33,342 nucleotides of DNA, taken from Lachnospiraceae bacterium. GTDB lineage: Bacteria > Bacillota > Clostridia > Lachnospirales > Lachnospiraceae. Position numbers and translations under genes: made by a program. Under the pieces are notes generated by a model. That model was not told where the DNA came from and searched no databases. It saw nothing but the letters and a program-made list of their open reading frames with translations. Location of the stretch: contig JAILIO010000227.1 in assembly GCA_024695225.1 (NCBI GenBank), positions 1 to 33,342 on the forward strand. The letters are read 5' to 3'. Shown in pieces: positions 24,292-31,642 of the stretch (its first letter is position 1; the number at the start of each line of letters is the position of its first letter).

Positions 24292-26043
24292 TCAGACCTG
24301 TGTGAGGGCTGAAATATCCGAAGACATTACCATGGAATAGTTGGTGTAGTAGACCACAAAACCCGCAAATGAACCCTTCGGTTTCTTTACTTCCCTTTTT
24401 TTCACATAATCCACTTCCCCCTTGTCCAGATCCTTCAAACGTGAATAGTGGACTGCAAGGGCTGCAGCGTCTTCAAAGGCCGAGTCCGAAGGAGTGTCCT
24501 CGTTTTCATTTACTTTCAGGATCACATGGGAGCCCGGGACACCCTTGGCGTGGAACCAGTAGTCTTCGGGGCGGGCCAGTGAAAAAGTAAGCTGATCGTT
24601 CTGGCGGTTGTTCTTTCCCACGTATATGTGGTGGCCGTCCCGGCTCAGATAGTGCAGGGGTTCCGACTGGGATGCATTGCCGGATCTTTTTCTGCCTTTG
24701 CTGTCCGGAGACATTTTGATAAAGCCGTAATCTGCCAGTTCCCTCCGTATATCTGTAAGGTCAGCGTCGTTTTCTGCCATGTCTATGGCCTGGGAAATGG
24801 TTTCAAGGAGTTCGATCTCTTTTTTCACATCTTCTGTGAGTTTCAGGAGATTCTCCCTGGTGCGTTTTAATTTGTCATATCTGGCAAAATACCTGTTGGC
24901 GTTCTGCTTAAAGGTGAGAGTGGTGTCCAGTGGGATCTTGATCTCCTCACCGGTGCGGTAGTCTTCGGCAGTCAGGGTCTTGTCCCCGGGCTGTATGCTG
25001 TATCCGTATATCAAAAGAAGTTCTCCGTAAGTCCTGAGGGTGTCTGCTTTTTCCGTATCTTTAAGCTGCTTCTCCTGAAGGGAGAGTTTTTTTACATCCT
25101 TTGCAAGCAGCGAAGATACGGCTTTTTTTATATCAGAGCCTCTCTGCTTTATACGGGAGATCCTTTCTTTTTCTGAATAGAAAGAGATCATGGCCTCGCT
25201 TATGCCGGAGCAGGTAAAGGATTCCATCCCGGCGCAGGTGGTCAGGGGAACGGGTGAAAACTCCACGGGTTTACCCTTTTCCATGTAGATCACCGGGGAG
25301 ATTTTCCCGGATGATGCTTCTTCAATAAGGCCTTTCACCGCCAGATAGACTGAAGACATGTCTGAGGGCGAAAGCGTCTCCTGCAGAGAATCGGGAGAAA
25401 TCCCGGCCCTGTTGCACACTTCCTCCGCCGCAACCCTGGATATACCCTGGTAGGATGCGTTCAAAAAGGATGATATCGGCAGGGGGGAAGATGAAAGTGA
25501 CCGCATGAATGCTTCCGCTGAGGTTGTCAGAAAATCGGACTTCCCCTTGGTCTCCGGAAGGAAGTAGGTGGTCCCCGGAAGAACGGTGCGCACAGAACTC
25601 ATCGAGGGGGGGACATGTCTTATGGCGTCTATCACTTTGTCATCGTTTCCTGTCAGGATTATGTTGCTGTGTTTTCCCATGAGTTCCGTCACCAGGGTGT
25701 AGGTTTGAATGTCACCCATCTCATCGGAATGGCGGAAAGATATCCGGACAGCTCTTTCCAGACCGGGCTGAATTATGTCTTCGATCCGTGCTCCCTGCAT
25801 GTGTTTTCTCAGGACCATGCAGAAAGAGGGGGCAGCGTCAGGCGACTGTCTGTTGGTATCTGTGACATACAACAGGGGAAGAGAGGGATTTGCAGACATG
25901 AACAGGCGCTTATTTCCCATCTCCGTTTTGAAGGTGAGGATGATCGAATGATTATCCGGTTGTGATATCTTTGCCACTCGAAGCCCTTTAAATATGCTTA
26001 ATTCCCGGACTACAGCGGACAGGGTTATGCCGTCAAATGCCAT
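24292..26043 (-). CDS. rqcH: NFACT-family protein RqcH (ribosome-associated quality control; formerly fibronectin-binding protein)
   Basis: RqcH binds stalled 50S-peptidyl-tRNA complexes and recruits tRNA-Ala to add C-terminal alanine tails that mark the peptide for degradation. The 583-residue protein shows the NFACT-N start MAFDGITLSAVVREL, the conserved ELMGKHSNIIL and DAIRHV segments, a central coiled-coil region, and the NFACT-R domain with YWFHAKGVPGSHVILK near the C-terminus. It is the only clear minus-strand gene in the window, convergent with the flippase gene and divergent from degV. The SD (CAGGAG, 10 nt before ATG) is good and a near-consensus promoter lies about 110 bp upstream. 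Older annotations as an adhesin reflect homology to FbpA/PavA. Confidence 0.95.
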   Translation of the reverse strand: MAFDGITLSAVVRELSIFKGLRVAKISQPDNHSIILTFKTEMGNKRLFMSANPSLPLLYVTDTNRQSPDAAPSFCMVLRKHMQGARIEDIIQPGLERAVRISFRHSDEMGDIQTYTLVTELMGKHSNIILTGNDDKVIDAIRHVPPSMSSVRTVLPGTTYFLPETKGKSDFLTTSAEAFMRSLSSSPLPISSFLNASYQGISRVAAEEVCNRAGISPDSLQETLSPSDMSSVYLAVKGLIEEASSGKISPVIYMEKGKPVEFSPVPLTTCAGMESFTCSGISEAMISFYSEKERISRIKQRGSDIKKAVSSLLAKDVKKLSLQEKQLKDTEKADTLRTYGELLLIYGYSIQPGDKTLTAEDYRTGEEIKIPLDTTLTFKQNANRYFARYDKLKRTRENLLKLTEDVKKEIELLETISQAIDMAENDADLTDIRRELADYGFIKMSPDSKGRKRSGNASQSEPLHYLSRDGHHIYVGKNNRQNDQLTFSLARPEDYWFHAKGVPGSHVILKVNENEDTPSDSAFEDAAALAVHYSRLKDLDKGEVDYVKKREVKKPKGSFAGFVVYYTNYSMVMSSDISALTQV

Positions 26044-26153
26044 TTGTACTGCTCCTGAAGGACCGCAATCTGTCTGACATGATAATGTCTGTGTTTAACG
26101 GTCTGTGACCGGCTGTCTGCGTGTACAGCTGTTAAGATCTACGGAACCTGTGC

Positions 26154-26182
26154 ATTGTAGCACGATGAAAAAAAGTAGTCAA
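26154..26182 (-). promoter_or_regulatory. Sigma-A promoter of rqcH
   Basis: On the minus strand TTGACT (26182-26177) is followed after 17 bp by TACAAT (26159-26154), both one mismatch from consensus. Transcription would begin near 26147 and leave a leader of about 100 nt before the rqcH ATG at 26043. Confidence 0.75.
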
Positions 26183-26289
26183 AATGCCGGGTATCATAGA
26201 TGACTGCAAAAAAGGCAAAAATATCAGTTTTTTTGTTGAAAAAAATGGTGTACACTCAACCTTGTACTTTTTAAGCTCTTCGTTCACAG

Positions 26290-26318
26290 TTGCCCCTTTT
26301 GGCGTTCCGTGTTAGAAT
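26290..26318 (+). promoter_or_regulatory. Candidate promoter of degV
   Basis: TTGCCC (26290-26295), a 17-bp spacer and TAGAAT (26313-26318) lie about 145 bp upstream of the degV start. The -10 has one and the -35 two mismatches to consensus, so this is plausible but weaker than the rqcH promoter. Confidence 0.45.
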
Positions 26319-26462
26319 TCCACAGTCAGATAAAATGCAGTTTGTTGTACGGGATCTGGAAGGAACTCTGACAGGACAGCTATGAGGGGGCTTGCCGTTT
26401 ATGCACGGTTGCATACCCCGGCAGGGCCGCGAAGGGTACTTATTATACCGGAGAGGATTGCC

Positions 26463-27344
26463 ATGGCTAAGACTGCGGTGGTAACAGATACAAACAGTGG
26501 AATGCCTGCAAAGGAGGCCGAGAAGATGCATGTCTTCGTGGTCCCGATGCCGTTTTATGTGGGCGGTGAGACCTATTATGAAGGGATCAACCTGACCCAG
26601 AAACAGTTTTACACAATGCTGGAGGGGGATGTGTCCATCAGCACCAGCCAGCCGTCCCCGGAATCCCTGATGAACGTCTGGGACAGGGTGCTTACCAGTT
26701 ACGACGAACTGGTGTACATACCCATGAGCAGCGGACTTTCAGGCTCATGCCAGAGCGCTGCCATGCTGTCTTCCGACTACGATGGCAGGGTTCAGGTGGT
26801 GGACAACCAGCGTATATCCGTGACCCAGAGGCAGAGCGTTTTGGACGCCCTCCTTATGATAGAGCGCGGATACAGTGCCCTGCAGGTCAAACAGAGACTG
26901 GAAGAGACAAAATTCGAATCCAGCATATATATAATGCTGGAAACCCTTAAATATCTGAAAAAAGGCGGCAGGATCACCCCTGCGGCTGCGGCTATAGGGA
27001 CAGCGCTCAGGGTGCGGCCCGTGCTCACCATACAGGGCGAGAAACTCGACGCCTTCAGACTGGCCAGGACCAAGGGGCATGGCGAGGCTATAATGAAAGA
27101 TGCCGTCAGAAAAGATGCGGAAGAGAGATTTGGAGGTCTGGATCCTGAAAAAGTCTGGCTGGCTGTAGCGTACAGCGGCACGGACAAAAAGGTCGCCGAG
27201 GAGTGGAGAAAGGATGTGGAAAAGAGTTTCCCGGGCTTTCGCGTGCACATGGATCCTCTTTCCCTTTCGGTTTCCTGTCATATAGGTCCGGGAGCTCTGG
27301 CAGTGACTGTCACGAAGAAACTGGATATCGAAGATATAAGGTAG
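26463..27344 (+). CDS. DegV-family fatty-acid-binding protein
   Basis: DegV/FakB-type proteins hold a fatty acid; those paired with FakA kinase present it for phosphorylation. Here the N-terminus is KTAVVTDTNSGMP, with the family's TDS-like motif, followed by SSGLSGSCQSAAML, the fatty-acid contact region, and LKYLKKGGRI. The C-terminal half includes the HIGPGALAV-type motif (SCHIGPGALAV). The ORF-track start at 26382 is too early. ATG 26463 follows SD GGAGAGG with 6-nt spacing and gives 293 residues, close to the family norm. No fakA gene is visible. It precedes miaB but is separated by about 165 bp with short repeats, so it may be its own unit. Confidence 0.92.
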   Translation: MAKTAVVTDTNSGMPAKEAEKMHVFVVPMPFYVGGETYYEGINLTQKQFYTMLEGDVSISTSQPSPESLMNVWDRVLTSYDELVYIPMSSGLSGSCQSAAMLSSDYDGRVQVVDNQRISVTQRQSVLDALLMIERGYSALQVKQRLEETKFESSIYIMLETLKYLKKGGRITPAAAAIGTALRVRPVLTIQGEKLDAFRLARTKGHGEAIMKDAVRKDAEERFGGLDPEKVWLAVAYSGTDKKVAEEWRKDVEKSFPGFRVHMDPLSLSVSCHIGPGALAVTVTKKLDIEDIR

Positions 27345-27363
27345 AACATTAGAGATATTTAAT

Positions 27364-27431
27364 GTATTATGTATGAGAATGTATTATGTACGAGAATGTA
27401 TCAAGTATGAGAATGTATCATTGTATGAAGG
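27364..27431 (+). repeat. 17-bp tandem repeat (about 4 units) between degV and miaB
   Basis: Units close to GTATTATGTATGAGAAT begin at 27364, 27381, 27398 and 27415, the last one diverged. They are AT-rich and contiguous, and fill nearly half of the gap. No stable stem-loop or obvious promoter was seen in them. Confidence 0.88.
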
Positions 27432-27509
27432 ATCCGCATGGCTTTACAGAAGCCGGTGGTGAATAGATGAAATGCTTTGAGAAGCAGGAAACGGTCAAAA
27501 TACAAAGCG

Positions 27510-28937
27510 ATGGAAATAATGACGGATAAAGCAAATGCAGCGGGGACGGAAGATAATATCCGCCCCCGTTTATATGAAAAAATAAGAGAGTTAACTGAGG
27601 CCGCCGGCAGGGATCTGAAAGCCTGTGTGGTCACCTTCGGCTGTCAGATGAATGAGAGGGACTCTGAAAAGATAAGGGGGACTCTCAGGAGCGCGGGATA
27701 TGCGCTGACAGAGTCAGAGAAGGAAGCTGACCTGGTCATATACAACACCTGCAGTGTCAGGGAGAACGCAGATGTCAGGGTTTTCGGGCGTCTGGGATAT
27801 CTCCATTCCCTCAAGGACAAAAAGCCTGCACTGAGGATCGGTCTCTGCGGCTGCATGGCCCAGGAGGAGAGAGTCAGGGAAAAGATCGAAAAGACCTATC
27901 CCTTTGTGGATATCATGTTCGGGACCCACAACATTTCAAGTCTGGAGGGACTTCTCCTAAAGAGCCTTGAGACAGGGGAGAGAGCATGGGATGTCAGGAA
28001 GGAAGGCAGCAGGATCGAGGAAGAACTGCCTGAATCCAGGACATATCCCTTCAAGTCCGGCGTCAACATCACCTTTGGGTGTAATAATTTCTGCACTTAC
28101 TGCATCGTTCCTTATGTGAGGGGGCGAGAAGAGAGCAGGAGGGCAGGCGACGTGCTGGAGGAGATCAGAAACCTTGCAGCGGAAGGGGTGACGGAGGTGA
28201 TGCTCCTCGGACAGAATGTGAATTCCTACGGCGACAGTGAAGGCATGCTCACATTTCCAATGCTCCTAAAAAAAGTGTGTGAGATCGATGGAATCAGGAG
28301 GGTCAGGTTTATGAGTTCCCATCCTGCGGACCTCTCCGATGAACTGATCGAGGTCATGGGGAGTGAAAAAAAGATCTGTCCTCACATTCATCTGCCGGTG
28401 CAGTCCGGATCTGACAGGATATTAAAGCGTATGAACCGGCATTACACAAAGGCTCATTACATAGAAATCACTGACAAACTGAGAAAAGCAGTCCCGGGGA
28501 TCGCCATCACCACGGATATCATCGTTGGTTTTCCCGGGGAAACCCGCGAAGATGTGGATGAGACCATAGAACTTGTGAAGCGGGTCAGATTTGACAATGC
28601 TTTCACCTTCGTGTATTCCCCCCGCCCCGGTACCCCTGCCGCAGACTATCCGGACCAGGTGCCTGAGGACATCGTGAAAAAAGAGTTTGACCGGGTGCTC
28701 AAGTGCGTGCAGGAAACTGCGAGAAATGAGATAAAAAGGCATGAAGGGGAGGTTCAGGAGGTGCTTGTGGAGCATCTGAACGAAAAGGATCCCTCCCTTG
28801 TAACCGGCAGGCTTCCGGACAATACAGTGGTACATTTCCCGGGAAATGAGAGCATGATAGGTCAATATCTGAAGGTAAGGCTTGAAAAATGTGAAGGCTT
28901 TTATTATATGGGAAAGCGAGAAGATGATGAGGACTGA
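27510..28937 (+). CDS. miaB: tRNA-2-methylthio-N6-dimethylallyladenosine synthase MiaB
   Basis: Radical-SAM methylthiotransferase that converts i6A37 to ms2i6A37 in tRNAs. The N-terminal UPF0004 domain has its three cluster Cys in TFGCQMNERDSEKI, NTCSVRENADVRVFGRL and GLCGCMAQE. The radical SAM Cys triad is in FGCNNFCTYCIVPYVRG, followed by RGREESR. The C-terminal TRAM domain is visible as EVLVEHLNEKDPSLVTGRL. The ORF track begins at a TTG (27477). The ATGs at 27510 (MEIMTDKANAAG) and 27519 are more likely, neither with a strong SD. About 475 residues, normal length. It lies upstream of mutS, a common Clostridial order. Its 3' end is duplicated in the mutS leader. Confidence 0.95.
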   Translation: MEIMTDKANAAGTEDNIRPRLYEKIRELTEAAGRDLKACVVTFGCQMNERDSEKIRGTLRSAGYALTESEKEADLVIYNTCSVRENADVRVFGRLGYLHSLKDKKPALRIGLCGCMAQEERVREKIEKTYPFVDIMFGTHNISSLEGLLLKSLETGERAWDVRKEGSRIEEELPESRTYPFKSGVNITFGCNNFCTYCIVPYVRGREESRRAGDVLEEIRNLAAEGVTEVMLLGQNVNSYGDSEGMLTFPMLLKKVCEIDGIRRVRFMSSHPADLSDELIEVMGSEKKICPHIHLPVQSGSDRILKRMNRHYTKAHYIEITDKLRKAVPGIAITTDIIVGFPGETREDVDETIELVKRVRFDNAFTFVYSPRPGTPAADYPDQVPEDIVKKEFDRVLKCVQETARNEIKRHEGEVQEVLVEHLNEKDPSLVTGRLPDNTVVHFPGNESMIGQYLKVRLEKCEGFYYMGKREDDED

Positions 28938-28989
28938 ACAATGCCTTTATTATCGTAAAGGAAAGCGAGAAGAGAATGGCAACTGAACA
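28896..28989 (+). repeat. Imperfect ~45-bp direct duplication spanning the miaB end and mutS start
   Basis: Copy A (28896-28940) is the miaB terminus: TTTTATTATATGGGAAAGCG, then AGAAGATGATGAGGACTGAACA. Copy B (28942-28989) reads TTTATTATCGTAAAGGAAAG, then CGAGAAGAGAATGGCAACTGAACA. The second copy supplies the purine-rich leader, the ATG and the first codons of mutS. The match was aligned by eye with a few substitutions and one small gap. Confidence 0.75.
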
Positions 28990-31642
28990 GCTGTCCCCCA
29001 TGATGCAGAAGTATATGGAGACAAAGCAGGAGTACACAGACTGTATCCTGTTCTACCGTCTTGGCGATTTCTATGAGATGTTTTTTGAAGATGCAAAGAC
29101 CGTATCCCGCGAGCTGGATCTCACCCTCACCGGGAAGAGCTGCGGTCTTGTGGAGAGGGCGCCCATGTGCGGCGTCCCCTATCATTCATGTGAATCCTAC
29201 ATAAACAGACTGGTAAAGAAGGGCTACAAGGTGGCCATCTGCGAGCAGGTGGAGGACCCGAGAAAGGCCAAAGGCCTTGTAAAGCGTGAGGTGATCCGGG
29301 TGGTGACCCCGGGCACCAATATGGACGACGATTCCGGAGAGACCGGGAAGAATTCATTTCTCCTGTGCGTATACGACGGCGGGGATTCCCTGGGGATATC
29401 CGCAGCAGATGTGTCCACGGGGGATTATTATCTCACGGAGGAGAAGGACAGATCAAAGATATTTGATGAGATAAATAAGTACGCTCCCCCGGAACTTGTG
29501 CTGTCGGAAAGCTTCCTGAACAGCGGATTCGATATAGATCTTTTGAGGCAGCGCTGGGGCACATCCGTGACTGCACTGCCCGATACGGCCTTTGACCCGG
29601 AGGGCAGCAGGAAACTTCTGATGAAGCACTTCAAGGTGAATTCCCTGACGGGACTCGGGCTTGACAGATTTCCAAACGGCACCACTGCGGCGGGGGTGCT
29701 CCTCAAATATCTCTACGACACCCAGAAAAGGGATATGGAGTATTTTACCAGGATATATCCTTATTCTCCCGGGACATACATGCTTTTGGACCAGTCCACT
29801 GAGAGGAACCTGGAACTTATAGAGACCATGCGGGACAAGACCAAGAAGGGTTCTCTTTTGGGAGTTTTGGACAGGACAAAGACCGCCATGGGGGGAAGGC
29901 TCTTGAGGAGAGTGATAGAGCAGCCCCTGGTGGATGCGGATGAGATCAGGATCAGGCAGCTTAAGGTCAAGGCCTTCAACGAAAACACACTGGCCCGGGA
30001 TGAGATAAGGGAATATCTGTCGGGGATTTTGGATCTCGAGAGGCTTTCTGCCAGGGCATCCTACGGAACTGCAAACCCAAGGGACCTTATTTCCCTGAGG
30101 GACTCGCTGTCAGTGCTGCCTGCGGTAAAGACTGTCCTGCAGGATGTGGACAGTGAACCCATAAAACAGATGCTGGACAGCTTTGACGACCTGTCAGATC
30201 TCTGCAGTCTCATAGATTCCGCCATAAAAGACGAGCCACCCATCCTGGTCCACGAAGGCGGGATAATAAAGGACGGCTACGACAGCGCAGTCGACGAGTA
30301 CAGGGCAGCAGGCACCGATGGCCGAAAATGGCTCATGGATCTGGAGGAGTCGGAGAAGGAAAAGACCGGGATAAAGAACCTGAAGATCAGGTACAATTCG
30401 GTCTTCGGTTATTATATCGAAGTCAGCAACTCCTTTAAGGACAAGGTCCCCCAGGATTATGTGAGAAAGCAGACTCTGGTTGGCAGTGAGAGATATATAA
30501 ACGAACCTCTGAAGCAGCTGGAGGACAAGATCCTCGGGGCAGAAGAGAAGATGTGCGACAGGGAGTACGAACTGTTTTCAAACATCAGGAAGGCCGTGTC
30601 CGATGAGACCCTGAGGATACAGAGGGCAGCGGAGATGCTCGCCAAACTGGATGTCATGACAGATCTGTCCTATGTGGGTGAGAAAAATAATTACGTCATG
30701 CCGGATATCACCGATGACGGCGTGATAGACATAAAGGACGGCCGTCATCCTGTGGTGGAACAGATGACGGGACAGGAGATGTTCATTCCAAACGACACCC
30801 TCCTGGACAACAAAAAGCACTGCGTGGCGGTTATTACCGGGCCAAATATGGCCGGAAAGTCCACATATATGAGGCAGACCGCCCTGATCGTGCTGATGGC
30901 GCAGATCGGGTCCCCGGTCCCCGCAAAGCATGCAAAGATAGGCCTTGTGGACAGGATATTTACCAGGGTCGGGGCGTCGGACGATCTGTCCACCGGAAGG
31001 TCCACATTTATGGTGGAGATGTCGGAGGTCGCAAATATCCTGAGGAACGCCACATCAAAGAGCCTTCTCATACTGGATGAGATCGGGCGGGGCACATCCA
31101 CATACGACGGGCTGTCCATAGCCTGGGCGGTGGTGGAGCACATCAGCAGCAAGAGGATACTGGGGGCCAGGACCCTCTTTGCAACCCATTACCACGAGCT
31201 GACGGAGCTTGAGGGGAAGATCGACAATGTAAATAATTACCGGGTTGCGGTGAGGGAAAAGGGAGACGACATTATTTTCCTGAGAAAGATAATGAAAGGA
31301 AGCGCAGACAGGAGCTACGGCATACAGGTGGCAAAGCTTGCAGGAGTCCCGGACATGGTGACAGACAGGGCAAAAGAACTGCTGTCAAGGCTTGCGGACA
31401 ATGACATCACGGAGAAACTTGAGGACATCGGTTCCGTAAACGGGGACATGAAGGCGGGGAAGGCTGAGAGGAAGAAGAACGCCGAGGCCATACCCGGACA
31501 GATGACTTTCTTCGACGCAGCCACGGATTCGGATATCGTTAAGGAACTTACGGATATCGATATCACGTCCCTGACTCCCATGGACGCCATGAATACGCTG
31601 TACAGGCTGCAGAATGAAGCGCTGAACAGGTTTAAGGCATGA
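28976..31642 (+). CDS. mutS: DNA mismatch repair protein MutS
   Basis: MutS recognises base mismatches and recruits MutL. The N-terminal mismatch-binding domain carries the intercalating Phe-X-Glu in YRLGDFYEMFFEDAK (F32, E34). The C-terminal ATPase has Walker A ITGPNMAGKSTYMRQ near residue 620-634, the FMVEMSEVANIL segment, Walker B ILDEIGRGTSTYDG at about 699 and the TLFATHYHEL motif. The 888-residue length is normal for MutS1. The SD is purine-rich (AAAGGAAAGCGAGAAGAG). The stop overlaps mutL (ATGA), so the two are coupled. It appears intact, in contrast to recN. Confidence 0.98.
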   Translation: MATEQLSPMMQKYMETKQEYTDCILFYRLGDFYEMFFEDAKTVSRELDLTLTGKSCGLVERAPMCGVPYHSCESYINRLVKKGYKVAICEQVEDPRKAKGLVKREVIRVVTPGTNMDDDSGETGKNSFLLCVYDGGDSLGISAADVSTGDYYLTEEKDRSKIFDEINKYAPPELVLSESFLNSGFDIDLLRQRWGTSVTALPDTAFDPEGSRKLLMKHFKVNSLTGLGLDRFPNGTTAAGVLLKYLYDTQKRDMEYFTRIYPYSPGTYMLLDQSTERNLELIETMRDKTKKGSLLGVLDRTKTAMGGRLLRRVIEQPLVDADEIRIRQLKVKAFNENTLARDEIREYLSGILDLERLSARASYGTANPRDLISLRDSLSVLPAVKTVLQDVDSEPIKQMLDSFDDLSDLCSLIDSAIKDEPPILVHEGGIIKDGYDSAVDEYRAAGTDGRKWLMDLEESEKEKTGIKNLKIRYNSVFGYYIEVSNSFKDKVPQDYVRKQTLVGSERYINEPLKQLEDKILGAEEKMCDREYELFSNIRKAVSDETLRIQRAAEMLAKLDVMTDLSYVGEKNNYVMPDITDDGVIDIKDGRHPVVEQMTGQEMFIPNDTLLDNKKHCVAVITGPNMAGKSTYMRQTALIVLMAQIGSPVPAKHAKIGLVDRIFTRVGASDDLSTGRSTFMVEMSEVANILRNATSKSLLILDEIGRGTSTYDGLSIAWAVVEHISSKRILGARTLFATHYHELTELEGKIDNVNNYRVAVREKGDDIIFLRKIMKGSADRSYGIQVAKLAGVPDMVTDRAKELLSRLADNDITEKLEDIGSVNGDMKAGKAERKKNAEAIPGQMTFFDAATDSDIVKELTDIDITSLTPMDAMNTLYRLQNEALNRFKA

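Larger units (their letters stand above)
26044..26462. other. Divergent intergenic region between rqcH and degV
   Basis: This 419-bp AT-richer gap holds promoters for both flanking genes. It also contains small palindromes, including GACAT-GATA-ATGTC (26074-26087, in the rqcH leader) and GTGTACAC (26248-26255), and a T7-GTTG-A7 inverted repeat at 26228-26245 that lacks GC and is not a terminator. An upstream in-frame ATG at 26382 would extend DegV by 27 residues, but the extension is not family-like. I see no RNA gene or separate small gene here. Confidence 0.6.

Noticed and set aside
26382-26462. DegV start at 26382
   Set aside because: The 27 extra residues do not match the family N-terminus, while ATG 26463 has a better SD and spacing.
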